Shown one piece after another: positions 1 through 7,487 of a DNA stretch of 64,000 bases. Made by a program: the position numbers and the translations under genes. The notes below the pieces were generated by a model. That model worked only from the letters and a program-made list of their open reading frames with translations, ran no database searches and was not told where the DNA came from. This DNA is from a bacterium (GTDB taxonomy: Bacteria > Bdellovibrionota > Bacteriovoracia > Bacteriovoracales > Bacteriovoracaceae): the NCBI GenBank assembly GCA_030425045.1, contig JAUHVL010000016.1, positions 1 through 64,000 on the forward strand, read 5' to 3'. Position 1 is the stretch's first letter. Every line of letters starts with the position of its first letter.

Positions 1-155
1 GTTACAGGTAATGCTCCTGTACCCGTTCCATTGAACCCTGTTTGTAAGAGGTCTCTATCTTTTTCGAGAACATCTAATGGTCGTTCTTTGGCACATCCAA
101 AGAGTACTGAGACAATGAACACCCCAGTGAACAGTTTTGTGTTAATTTTAAACAT
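1..155 (-). CDS. lipoprotein, N-terminal fragment
   Basis: The gene runs off the left edge and only about 51 residues are visible. The start ATG at 155 follows a strong GGGGGGAAAG ribosome site. The N-terminus has two lysines, a hydrophobic core and a lipobox-like LFGC near residue 20, so the product is probably a lipid-anchored envelope protein. After the cysteine it continues with KERPLDVLEKD and a Gly/Thr-rich stretch. No domain can be recognised in so short a piece. It reads in the same direction as nothing immediately upstream except the outer-membrane gene at 188-1207, whose stop lies 32 bases before this start, so the two may be cotranscribed. Confidence 0.7.
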   Translation of the reverse strand, partial: MFKINTKLFTGVFIVSVLFGCAKERPLDVLEKDRDLLQTGFNGTGTGALPV

Positions 156-187
156 CTTTCCCCCCTAAAATCTTCCTTGCAGGTAAG

Positions 188-1207
188 CTAAAATCTATAG
201 CTAATCCCCGTATAAACTTCAGACTCTCTTGAGTCGAAGGCTTTTAAATTTGAATCTTGTCCGTTGACGTCTAGAGCTGAGCCACCGATTGCGTGACCAG
301 CATAAACACTAAATCCTTTCATAAAGGAATAACTCAACGATTGATCAAAACTAAATTGATCATTGTAATTACTGTCATAAGTCCATGCTCTGGCATAGAT
401 ATTGTCGAAACTTATCGAAAGGTTATCTATGATTGAGTAAGAGATAATAAATCGTGCATTCATACTATAGGAAGTATTTGATCTTCCTGACGTATCAACT
501 TTAAACTCGTGAGAATAAACTCTAACACCAGGCCTAAAAATTAAAATGAGACCAGGGATATAGTTTGGATCAACGCTGTAAACGGCAACAGGTGATAAGG
601 ATACTGCCGTTCTAAGGTTTGTTTCCTTTTTACTTCTATCACTAAAAGGTAAGGCCAAACTACTTCTTAGAGATAAAGTGAAAGTTCCACCACTTGAGGT
701 CGTCTTCTTTTTCGCAGTCTTCTTCTTATTCTTATCTTTTTTAGCCTTAGCCGTTTGTTTTTTAGATTTTGTCTTTGTTTTTTTATACTTATTTTTTAAC
801 TTTTTGATATCTTTTTGAGCGTTAGAATCTTTTAGGTTTTCAATATCTGTCTGAACGTTTGCTCCAATTATGGGAATCGAAATACTTAAGATAGGATCTC
901 TAACACTTTGTTTTCTTTCATCTCTTAAGTTCTTATCAATAACAATGGCAGCGCCAGCAGTAAAACCATACTCAGATCTAAAATTGATTGAACCTGAGGT
1001 GACATTATTAAATGTTTTATTGGCCTCATCACTAAATTCATAGAGATTTGTCTGAAAGGTGGTGGCCAATGTGCCACTAATTTTCTCAAGTAGTGCCTCT
1101 CTGGCCTTATCTTTTTGTGTCGCACTCATACCTTTTACCGGAGCAGAGGCCATGAGTGCTGGTCCGATAAATAAAATACATAACAATTTCGCGAAATTTT
1201 TCGTCAT
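188..1207 (-). CDS. outer-membrane beta-barrel protein with lysine-rich loop
   Basis: The 339-residue product has a Sec signal peptide (core LLCILFIGPALMA, likely cleavage after ASA near residue 22). It ends in alternating polar/aromatic strands with a C-terminal phenylalanine (YTGISYRF), the classic signal for Bam-dependent outer-membrane barrels. I do not recognise a porin family. Residues about 122-172 form a hydrophilic stretch dominated by lysine, which would be a strongly positive loop or plug inside the barrel sequence. Strand-like segments flank it on both sides. The start is supported by GGAG upstream. A sigma-54-type promoter (1252-1269) and a dyad further upstream suggest activator-dependent expression. 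Function is unknown; a surface or transport barrel is the safest reading. Confidence 0.8.
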   Translation of the reverse strand: MTKNFAKLLCILFIGPALMASAPVKGMSATQKDKAREALLEKISGTLATTFQTNLYEFSDEANKTFNNVTSGSINFRSEYGFTAGAAIVIDKNLRDERKQSVRDPILSISIPIIGANVQTDIENLKDSNAQKDIKKLKNKYKKTKTKSKKQTAKAKKDKNKKKTAKKKTTSSGGTFTLSLRSSLALPFSDRSKKETNLRTAVSLSPVAVYSVDPNYIPGLILIFRPGVRVYSHEFKVDTSGRSNTSYSMNARFIISYSIIDNLSISFDNIYARAWTYDSNYNDQFSFDQSLSYSFMKGFSVYAGHAIGGSALDVNGQDSNLKAFDSRESEVYTGISYRF

Positions 1208-1251
1208 TATGGCTCCGTCATGGGTTCACAAGTTGTGCGGTTATACAGGAT

Positions 1252-1269
1252 ATGCAACTTAAATGCCAG
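1252..1269 (-). promoter_or_regulatory. sigma-54 (-24/-12) promoter of the beta-barrel gene
   Basis: On the minus strand the sequence reads CTGGCATTTAAGTTGCAT. The GG and GC dinucleotides are exactly 10 nt apart, as in the RpoN consensus TGGCAC-N5-TTGC. Transcription would start near 1242, leaving a leader of about 35 nt with a GGAG ribosome site before the ATG at 1207. Confidence 0.65.
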
Positions 1270-1308
1270 AATTTTGTCATGATGCTGTAATTTATAAATA
1301 AAATTAAA

Positions 1309-1337
1309 TAGCTATCTGAAGTTTTTATAGGTAGCTA
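1309..1337. promoter_or_regulatory. dyad, possible enhancer site for the sigma-54 promoter
   Basis: TAGCTATC at 1309-1316 and GGTAGCTA at 1330-1337 form an inverted repeat matching at 7 of 8 positions. It is centred about 70 bases upstream of the -12 element, which is where bacterial enhancer-binding proteins usually bind. The assignment rests on position and symmetry only. Confidence 0.3.
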
Positions 1338-1387
1338 GATGTAAGATCATGTAAGAAAGAGGCTTGGTGATTTTATTTTATTAAGTC

Positions 1388-2068
1388 TTATTTCAACATT
1401 TCGGACTGCATTAAATTTTTGAGCGCCTCTTCGTTTTCAGACCAAATATCTTTTAGCGTGAGCTCATCCTTTAAAAGAGGACATTCAAAAGTGAGAACTG
1501 GGCATTGGTATTTCTCGGGAGCGTAGTCACCAAGAGAGCCAGGGCATAGGTGGCCTTCAATTTCTTCACATACTTCATAATGATTAAATTGGTGAAGGTA
1601 CTCGGCTACTTCTTTGCATTCACCGTTGTAATTAAGCATGGGTTTCCATGAGTGAAAACTAATAATTAATTTAGGCGGAAACTTTTGAAAAAGTTTATCG
1701 AGAAATTTATTTTCAGGCTCACTTAATGGACTTGGTCCAGAGTTGTATTTTTCATCTTGATATTCTTGTGACCAGCTTTTACTGGGAAAGTTGCGATTAA
1801 GATCAACTCCACCAGCATTAGTTCTGGTTCCATTTCTGTAACCATCGACGTTTAAAATAGGAACAATGACTAGAGGTGTATTAATGTCTGCTTCTTCTTT
1901 TAGCCAAGTAAAAAGTTTATCGAGTACATAGACTCCTTCTACTTCATCTCCATGAGCACCGGCCATCAGGTAGACGTACTTATCGACATTGTTTTTAGTT
2001 TGAAAATAATAAGCTTTGATGTCATCGCCTGCTACAGAAGTTCCAGATCTTAATTCAACAAAGTCCAT
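1388..2068 (-). CDS. M14-family zinc carboxypeptidase (MpaA-like)
   Basis: This 226-residue protein has the M14 metallopeptidase layout. The zinc motif HxxE lies in AGAHGDEVEG (about residues 38-41), a substrate-binding stretch GVDLNRNFP follows, then the third zinc histidine in ISFHSW, and a catalytic glutamate near the C-terminus in TFECPL. The short single-domain form, with no prodomain or signal peptide, resembles cytoplasmic murein peptide amidases (MpaA), which trim diaminopimelate from recycled muropeptides. A different acyl-amino-acid substrate cannot be excluded. The start lies 10 bases after the stop of the queD-like gene, so the two are probably cotranscribed from the promoter at 2620-2648. 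Confidence 0.8.
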   Translation of the reverse strand: MDFVELRSGTSVAGDDIKAYYFQTKNNVDKYVYLMAGAHGDEVEGVYVLDKLFTWLKEEADINTPLVIVPILNVDGYRNGTRTNAGGVDLNRNFPSKSWSQEYQDEKYNSGPSPLSEPENKFLDKLFQKFPPKLIISFHSWKPMLNYNGECKEVAEYLHQFNHYEVCEEIEGHLCPGSLGDYAPEKYQCPVLTFECPLLKDELTLKDIWSENEEALKNLMQSEMLK

Positions 2069-2077
2069 AGGAGATTC

Positions 2078-2587
2078 CTAGTCGAGATTTTTTAAACAGT
2101 AAGTGGCAGATTGCCCAACTGTTTCTTCGACTTCAATTTCTAACTCTTTAAAAGAAAATTTGAATCGCTCTTTTAATCTTTCGTTGATTTCTTTTGCGAG
2201 ATAAACAGCAATTCTTTCGACACTGGTATTAAGGATAGGGAGAACTTTTACATCATCAGCAGGAACAGAGAAACATGACCCATCGGGGGTTTCAAGTGAG
2301 ATATTCTGATCTTTAATTTCGTATTTCAGCAGGTTATTTTCTCCAGGGATAAGCAGTCTGTGGTCAAGTGAATCACAAACTTCTCTCACGATAGGTTTGA
2401 TATTAAGAAAATCGAAAACCATATCATCATCCAGGGAGCGCGCTTTTCCTCGGAGAGCAACTCTGTAGTTATGACCATGAAGTGGTTCTCTCGATCCATC
2501 TTTAAAAACCATAAAGTGGGCCGCAGCAAAATTAAAATATTGTTTGTAGACTTTAATAGAAAATTCTTCTTCAAGTACTTCTTGCAT
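2078..2587 (-). CDS. 6-pyruvoyl-tetrahydropterin synthase-family protein (QueD/PTPS-III type)
   Basis: The 169-residue protein shows the tunnelling-fold signature of the PTPS/QueD family: a first zinc histidine in FAAAHF (near residue 23), the HGHNY pair (near residues 38-42), SLDHRLL, and a late glutamate-rich EVEET. Normal QueD and PTPS enzymes carry a catalytic cysteine four or more residues before HGH. Here there is none, and the sequence reads EPLHGHNY. A glutamate three residues before HGH is, as I recall, the mark of PTPS-III enzymes, which make the folate precursor 6-hydroxymethyl-dihydropterin in place of FolB. The family is secure; the choice between queuosine and folate roles is inference. 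The start has an AAGGGA ribosome site. Confidence 0.82.
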   Translation of the reverse strand: MQEVLEEEFSIKVYKQYFNFAAAHFMVFKDGSREPLHGHNYRVALRGKARSLDDDMVFDFLNIKPIVREVCDSLDHRLLIPGENNLLKYEIKDQNISLETPDGSCFSVPADDVKVLPILNTSVERIAVYLAKEINERLKERFKFSFKELEIEVEETVGQSATYCLKNLD

Positions 2588-2619
2588 GCAGGCTATTCCC
2601 TTGGAGTTTGAGCAGAAGG

Positions 2620-2648
2620 ATTCTAAGTTATCCTCGAAACCTTGTCAG
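2620..2648 (-). promoter_or_regulatory. sigma-70 promoter for the queD-like/M14 pair
   Basis: The minus strand carries CTGACA, a 17-nt spacer and TAGAAT. It sits about 33 bases upstream of the ATG at 2587, with an AAGGGA ribosome site between. Confidence 0.55.
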
Positions 2649-2717
2649 TAGTTTTTTATGTTCATTTCAAAACTTATTAATTAAGATAACTTACAACTTT
2701 TTATAAAGAAATCAACG

Positions 2718-3365
2718 ATGAGTGAAGATAAGGCCTTAAAGGCAATAGAAGTATTAGAAAAATATTTTAAAGGCTCCCAAAAGGCGAAAGCTCCTCTTAG
2801 TAAAATAAAGAAACTCATTGCTGGAGAAGATATTTCAACTTCTGTCTCAGCAGGAGAGTTTCCAACTCCAGATGAAATACACGAAACAGGCAAAAAAGCA
2901 TTTGCCCTTTTCTCTGACGGTGCGTGTCGGGGGAATCCAGGCCCAGGGGCTTGGGGTGCGATGGGACAAAACCAAGCAGGTGATGTGCTCTTCGAGTCCA
3001 GTGGTATTGAAATGAGCACAACGAATAATAGAATGGAGTTACAAGGTGGTTTAGAAGCCTTGAAAAATATTGAAGAATATTTAGCAGGTGACACAAAAGA
3101 AACAGAAATTTGGCTATATAGTGATAGTAAATATCTTGTAAATGGATTAATAGATTGGGTTCCAGGGTGGAAAAAAAGAGGCTGGAAGAAAGCCGATAAA
3201 AAAACTCCGGAAAATTTGGATCTTTGGCAACAACTTGACGAGAAGCGTTGCCAGTGGGGACAATATTTAAAGCTAAGGTGGGTGAAAGGCCATAGTGGGC
3301 ACCCACAAAACGAACGATGTGATCAACTTGCGAATGAGGCACTCGATCAAACCTTAGGAAGTTAG
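2718..3365 (+). CDS. rnhA: ribonuclease HI with N-terminal extension
   Basis: RNase HI degrades the RNA strand of RNA-DNA hybrids. The catalytic domain starts near residue 62 and has all acidic residues in order: Asp in FSDGACRGNPGPGAWG, Glu in NRMEL, Asp in YSDSKY and Asp in ERCDQLAN, with the flexible-loop histidine in VKGHSGH. The 215-residue length exceeds the usual 150-160 because of about 60 extra N-terminal residues, charged and predicted helical. They do not look like the hybrid-binding domain of eukaryotic RNase H1. No clear Shine-Dalgarno precedes the ATG at 2718. The stop overlaps the GTG start of the next lipoprotein by one base, so translation is probably coupled. Confidence 0.92.
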   Translation: MSEDKALKAIEVLEKYFKGSQKAKAPLSKIKKLIAGEDISTSVSAGEFPTPDEIHETGKKAFALFSDGACRGNPGPGAWGAMGQNQAGDVLFESSGIEMSTTNNRMELQGGLEALKNIEEYLAGDTKETEIWLYSDSKYLVNGLIDWVPGWKKRGWKKADKKTPENLDLWQQLDEKRCQWGQYLKLRWVKGHSGHPQNERCDQLANEALDQTLGS

Positions 3366-4063
3366 TGAGACACTTTATCATTCTTCTCATTTCAACACTT
3401 TTTATCGTTAGCTGTTCTTATATGGATAGAAAGCCTGAGATCGTTCAGGTCAACCAAGCCGAAGATGGAGAAGCGAGAGAGGATTGGGATCAAATGATGT
3501 CAGGAATCAAGCTTGAAACTGAGCAGGCCATTAACCTTGCCGTATTAAAAGTTAAAAGCAATGAGACAGGCACAAGGCTCGGTCCTCAGTTACCAAACGG
3601 CTTAGTCGTCGATGGGGAGGCTTTACTTGTTCCTGGTAAGTTTATGGCTTTTAATCAAAATTTGAGATTGGAAGATTGGGAAATGACGATTGGCGCTTCA
3701 CAGCTAATCGAAATTTTGGAGCAAAAAAATATCAACTTTTTTGTCTATTGTTTTAAGAAAAGTCTATGTCCTCTCTTAAACGAACAATTGATTACGATGG
3801 GTGTTTCTCCAAAAAGATTAAAAGTGGAAGCTGTAAACTCAAAGTCCTTTGGTCAAAATTTAGACTCGTGGTTAAGTTCACATCCAAAGCATCTTTATGT
3901 TGGAGATAACCCTAAAGACGTTAAAAAAGTTTTATCGATGTTAAAAAATAATACCTATAAAAAAAGATTGAATAAAAGCTGGTACTCACGCTTTTTTATC
4001 ACTCTGCCTAATGCTCAAAGTCGTGTTGCTAAATGGCACAACTTTGATTCCCTAAGACAATAA
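3365..4063 (+). CDS. lipoprotein of unknown function
   Basis: A GTG start at 3365 sits inside the rnhA stop codon and has AGGAAG upstream. The 232-residue product begins with a lipoprotein signal (core IILLISTLFIV, lipobox VSC, cysteine near residue 17). The second half alternates beta and alpha segments. YVGDNPKDV near residue 178 recalls the last motif of HAD phosphatases and several halves of that fold seem present, but the essential DxD nucleophile motif is absent. It may be a HAD-like fold without activity; I do not assign a function. Coupling to rnhA looks positional rather than functional. Confidence 0.65.
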   Translation: MRHFIILLISTLFIVSCSYMDRKPEIVQVNQAEDGEAREDWDQMMSGIKLETEQAINLAVLKVKSNETGTRLGPQLPNGLVVDGEALLVPGKFMAFNQNLRLEDWEMTIGASQLIEILEQKNINFFVYCFKKSLCPLLNEQLITMGVSPKRLKVEAVNSKSFGQNLDSWLSSHPKHLYVGDNPKDVKKVLSMLKNNTYKKRLNKSWYSRFFITLPNAQSRVAKWHNFDSLRQ

Positions 4064-4137
4064 TTCTTCCCTTGTAATGATGAATTAAGACCTTTAATCT
4101 AATAAGGCTTATATTTTATCTTTATAAAGGAAAAGTA

Positions 4138-4905
4138 ATGAATTTTATGAAAACAATGTTGATTTCTTCACTTTTTGCAATCGTCCTCGTTGGTTGTAAA
4201 GGTGAACAAAAAGCGAAACTAGAAAATGATGATCAAAAAACTCTTTATTCACTTGGTTTTCTCCAAGGTGGAAACCTTAGCAATATGGAGTGGAAAGATG
4301 CTGAGAAAGCCGCTCTTGTTCAAGGTTTTAAAGATGCTTTAAATAAGAAAGAAGCTGCTGTAAAAGTGGAAGATTTTAGAAGAAATATTCCAACTTTGAT
4401 GAGAGACAAAGTAAAGAAAGCTGCTGAAAAAGTTAAGGCTGATGGTAAAGCTTATCTCGATAAGTTTGCCAAAGAAGAAGGTGCTCAAAAAACAGAATCA
4501 GGTCTCGCTTATAAAATTACTAAAGAAGGAACAGGTGCTATGCCTAAAGAAACTGATACTGTGAAAGTTCACTATCATGGAACATTAGTTGATGGAACAG
4601 TATTTGATTCTTCTGTTGATCGTGGTCAGCCAATTAGCTTTCCTTTAAATAGAGTGATCAAGGGTTGGACTGAAGGACTTCAAAAAGTTAAGCAGGGTGG
4701 AAAGATTAAACTTGTGATCCCTTCTGATCTTGCTTACGGAGACGGTGGAAATCGTAAGATTCCTGGTGGCTCTACCCTGATTTTTGATGTCGAGCTTATT
4801 GAGATCAACCCTAAAGAGGAAAAGAAACCAATGCCAGCAGGACATCATGCAGGTGACGGTCATAATCATGGCAAAAACGAAGTAAAACCTCGTAAGAAAA
4901 AATAA
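4138..4905 (+). CDS. FKBP-type peptidyl-prolyl isomerase lipoprotein
   Basis: The 255-residue protein is an envelope proline isomerase of the FkpA/Mip kind. A lipoprotein signal ends in LVGCK (cysteine about residue 20). It is followed by a helical FKBP N-terminal dimerisation region (about 30-120) and a C-terminal FKBP domain (about 125-225) containing [34 protein letters not shown] and FDVELIEI. The tail holds a histidine cluster ([10 protein letters not shown]) and ends in lysines, which could bind metal. An AAAGGAAAAG ribosome site fixes the start. The next genes encode a NIF3-like protein and an exported Hsp20-like protein, so the group looks like an envelope protein-quality cluster. Confidence 0.9.
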   Translation: MNFMKTMLISSLFAIVLVGCKGEQKAKLENDDQKTLYSLGFLQGGNLSNMEWKDAEKAALVQGFKDALNKKEAAVKVEDFRRNIPTLMRDKVKKAAEKVKADGKAYLDKFAKEEGAQKTESGLAYKITKEGTGAMPKETDTVKVHYHGTLVDGTVFDSSVDRGQPISFPLNRVIKGWTEGLQKVKQGGKIKLVIPSDLAYGDGGNRKIPGGSTLIFDVELIEINPKEEKKPMPAGHHAGDGHNHGKNEVKPRKKK

Positions 4906-4928
4906 ATTAATTAGTGGGAGAGAGGGTC

Positions 4929-5252
4929 ATGTATAAACTCACCGTTTACATCCCTCTCACTCATTTATCTGAAGTCAAAAATGCCCTTTTTTCAGCTGGT
5001 GCTGGAAAGTATAAAAACTACGATATGTGTTCTTTTGAATTAATTGGTAAAGGTCAATTTCGTCCCCTTGAAAGCGCGAATCCTCATATTGGAAAGTGTG
5101 GAGATGTTGAAACTGTAGATGAGGCAAGAGTTGAAATGATAATACAAAAGTCATTTTTGAAAAATGTGATTAAAGCGTTAAAAGAATCTCATCCTTATGA
5201 AGAACCTGCATATGATATCATTGAACTAATAGATGGAGAGAATCTAAAATGA
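4929..5252 (+). CDS. NIF3/YqfO-type small domain protein
   Basis: The 107-residue protein matches the stand-alone PII-like domain found inserted in NIF3/YqfO proteins: YKLTVYIP at the start, GAGKYKNYDMCSF, GQFRPLESANPHIG and HPYEEPAYDI at the end. The biochemical role of this domain is not established; a regulatory or metal-linked role is usually proposed. I chose the ATG at 4929 because GAGAGGG lies just upstream. An in-frame GTG at 4914 would place the ribosome site inside the gene. The stop overlaps the ATG of the Hsp20-like gene in an ATGA, so the two are translationally coupled. Confidence 0.75.
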   Translation: MYKLTVYIPLTHLSEVKNALFSAGAGKYKNYDMCSFELIGKGQFRPLESANPHIGKCGDVETVDEARVEMIIQKSFLKNVIKALKESHPYEEPAYDIIELIDGENLK

Positions 5253-5827
5253 AGTTTTGTCTTTTCGTTTTGATCACTTTTTCTTTAGCTCAGCCTCAAG
5301 GGCCACAAGATCCCGTTCTAAAAAGATTAGAGCAGCAGTTACAGCGTTCCCAACATATGTTTGAGAAATTTTTCAAAGATGATTTCTTTAAAGGAATGGA
5401 TCAGCAGTTTCAAAACCATCCTTTTTTTAGGGGTAATGATCTGATCGAAGACGATTGGGGAAGAGGTCTTGGAGGAATTAAAACGTCTTGGAAGGATGTA
5501 GAAAATGCCAAAGTTTTAATTATTAATGGAAATATCTCTGGCGAGGACCCTTTAGATATCCAAGTTAAAAACGGTATGATTAGTATTAAGGGAATAGTTA
5601 AAAAAGAAGTCCAACAGAATGGAAAAAAATCTCATCATCAATATCAGTTCCAGCGATCTTATTCAGTCCCACGTGGTGCTGATATCGCGAAGATGAGTAT
5701 CGAAAAAAAGAATGACTCTGAAATATGGCTTATCTTCCCTTATGGTGATGATTCAAATGCACCTGTGAAGAAAAAAGATGATGGGCTTAAACCCCTAAAA
5801 TCACATAAGTCTGACCCCACTATTTAA
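5249..5827 (+). CDS. exported Hsp20/alpha-crystallin-like protein
   Basis: The 192-residue product starts with a short signal peptide (MKFCLFVLITFSLA, then QPQ). A phenylalanine-rich region follows (FEKFFKDDFFKGMDQQF), like the oligomer-forming arm of small heat-shock proteins. Residues about 85-165 look like an alpha-crystallin domain: DIQVKNGMISIKGIVKKE, then FQRSYSVPRGADIAKMSIEKK and a strand WLIFPYG that could supply the conserved tail contact. Small heat-shock proteins are normally cytoplasmic, so the signal peptide is unusual and suggests a periplasmic holdase. It overlaps the NIF3-like gene by 4 bases. The domain call is moderate because similarity is by pattern. Confidence 0.7.
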   Translation: MKFCLFVLITFSLAQPQGPQDPVLKRLEQQLQRSQHMFEKFFKDDFFKGMDQQFQNHPFFRGNDLIEDDWGRGLGGIKTSWKDVENAKVLIINGNISGEDPLDIQVKNGMISIKGIVKKEVQQNGKKSHHQYQFQRSYSVPRGADIAKMSIEKKNDSEIWLIFPYGDDSNAPVKKKDDGLKPLKSHKSDPTI

Positions 5828-5834
5828 AGTGGAC

Positions 5835-5862
5835 TAAAGTAATCCGATAAATTAGCCGATAA
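5835..5862 (+). promoter_or_regulatory. sigma-28-like promoter for cupredoxin-cpaF
   Basis: TAAA at 5835-5838, then 16 nt, then an exact GCCGATAA at 5855-5862. The flagellar sigma-28 consensus has 15 nt between these blocks, so this is one longer. The expected transcription start (near 5870) gives a short leader containing AAGGAG before the ATG at 5898. Confidence 0.5.
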
Positions 5863-5897
5863 AAATACTAAGAAATGGTCTCATTATTCAAGGAGCT

Positions 5898-6350
5898 ATG
5901 ATGACCAAGTATTTATTAGAGGCATTTTTAGGTATCGCCATTTGCATTGCGTGCTTATTTCAGGTCTCTATGGCCTTAGAAATTGATTACGGAAAACCTA
6001 AAAAGTTTAAAGCTCCTTACAGAGAGATTGCCATTATTGTGACTGAAGAAGGTTATTACCCGCAAAAAATAAGTGTTTTTCAAGGTGAGAAAGTTCGTTT
6101 TTTTGTTACTTCGACGACGGACACTCCTGGCTGTTTAATTATTCCTGAAAAAGAAATTTTTCTATCTGCAAGAAAGGGAAAAGTTGCTGAAACTGAAGTC
6201 TATTTTGAAAAAGATGGTCGATTTAAATTTTATTGCCCTTCAGGAAAAATGAGTGGGCATATTACCGCAATCAAAAAAGAATCACTTAATAAGAAATTAA
6301 AAAGGTCGATAGCAAGTCAGCCTAGAATTTGGAAACCTCGTGATGAGTAG
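5898..6350 (+). CDS. cupredoxin-like exported protein
   Basis: The 150-residue product has an N-terminal signal or anchor (IAICIACLFQVSMA) and then one cupredoxin-type beta-sandwich: a strand IAIIVTEEGYYPQKISVFQGEKVRFFVTS typical of the family in layout, and FKFYCPSGKMSGHITA at the end. The usual type-1 copper ligands are changed. The first histidine position reads TPGCLIIPE, and the CxxH of the last loop reads CPSGKM, leaving Cys, Cys and Met. It may bind copper differently or not at all. It is the first gene of a pair with a CpaF-type ATPase nine bases downstream. ATGs at 5898 and 5901 both fit the AAGGAGC site. Confidence 0.65.
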   Translation: MMTKYLLEAFLGIAICIACLFQVSMALEIDYGKPKKFKAPYREIAIIVTEEGYYPQKISVFQGEKVRFFVTSTTDTPGCLIIPEKEIFLSARKGKVAETEVYFEKDGRFKFYCPSGKMSGHITAIKKESLNKKLKRSIASQPRIWKPRDE

Positions 6351-6359
6351 GATGTTGAG

Positions 6360-7487
6360 ATGAGTGTATTTAGTGATGCTATTGCTAATTTTCTCTCTCC
6401 GATAGCGGATCTATTGGAAGATCCTGATGTATCTGAAGTGATGATTAACGGACCCCATGAAATTTTCGTTGAAAAAAAAGGTCTTGTTTATAAAGTTGAT
6501 AATCAGTTTCCAAATGAAGATGCACTTGATTCTGCTATGAGGGCCATTGCTCAATCAGTGGGCAGAGTTATCGATGCTGATAATCCAAGACTCGATGCCA
6601 GACTACCTGATGGTTCTAGAATACATGTGGTTCTTCCCCCAATGGCCAAAAATGGAACTACTGTTGCCATTAGAAAATTTTCTAAAGAAAAACTTGGTAT
6701 TAATGATCTGATTACCTTTGGGTCATTATCAAAAGTAGCAGCACGCTTTTTAGACATTTGTATCTACCTTGGAAAAAATGTCATTGTTTCCGGTGGGACA
6801 GGTTCAGGGAAAACAACCATGTTAAATGTTTTAGGCGGTCGTATTCCTAAAACTCAAAGATTACTTATCATTGAAGATGCAGCGGAACTTCAAATTAAAG
6901 CAGAGCATGTTGTAAATTTTGAAACGAGAAAATCTGATCCTACTAGAGGTGTTGGAGAAGTATCGATTAGAGATCTTGTGATTTCGGCCATGAGACTAAG
7001 ACCTGATCGTATCATTGTTGGAGAGGTGAGAGGTGATGAAGCCTTGGACTTAATTCAAGTGATGAATACTGGTCACGACGGGTCCATGGGTACAGTTCAT
7101 GCCAATAACCCACTTGAAGCTTGTACTAGGTTAGAAACACTTTGCTTAATGGGTGATACCAAAATTCCACCTGATGCCATTAGAAAAATGGTGGCCTCTG
7201 CGATGGGGATTATTGTGCAATGTAGTCGTTATCACGATGGGGGAAGACGAGTCTCTCATATCTCTGAAATTCTAGGTCTCGATGAGAATAATAATTATAT
7301 TTGTAAAGATATCTTTAGATGGGTTCAAACAGGTAAAGATCCCGAGACGGGTAAGTTTCAAGGAGAGTTAATACCTTGTAATTATCTCCCCAGCTTCTTT
7401 GAAGATATTGTCGTTAATAAACTCCCTTTTCCAAAAAGTAATTTTATCGCTCCAGAGTGGTATAACAAAATGAAAAAGGCCGCTTAA
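6360..7487 (+). CDS. CpaF/TadA-type secretion ATPase
   Basis: The 375-residue protein is a type II/IV secretion system ATPase of the CpaF branch. The N-terminal region carries EDPDVSEVMINGP and the arginine-rich DARLPDGSRIHVVLPP. The ATPase domain has Walker A SGGTGSGKTT (about residue 145), the Asp box EDAAEL, Walker B RIIVGEVRGDEA and the His box GHDGSMGTVHANN. CpaF enzymes power assembly of Tad pili or related export. No other tad or pilus gene is adjacent. Its only partner is the cupredoxin-like gene, so it may serve a dispersed machine. It ends by overlapping the convergent gene at 7484-8110 by 4 bases. Confidence 0.92.
   Translation: MSVFSDAIANFLSPIADLLEDPDVSEVMINGPHEIFVEKKGLVYKVDNQFPNEDALDSAMRAIAQSVGRVIDADNPRLDARLPDGSRIHVVLPPMAKNGTTVAIRKFSKEKLGINDLITFGSLSKVAARFLDICIYLGKNVIVSGGTGSGKTTMLNVLGGRIPKTQRLLIIEDAAELQIKAEHVVNFETRKSDPTRGVGEVSIRDLVISAMRLRPDRIIVGEVRGDEALDLIQVMNTGHDGSMGTVHANNPLEACTRLETLCLMGDTKIPPDAIRKMVASAMGIIVQCSRYHDGGRRVSHISEILGLDENNNYICKDIFRWVQTGKDPETGKFQGELIPCNYLPSFFEDIVVNKLPFPKSNFIAPEWYNKMKKAA

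Noticed and set aside
3365-4063. Active HAD phosphatase call for the lipoprotein
   Set aside because: Only the last HAD-like motif is visible and the DxD nucleophile is absent.
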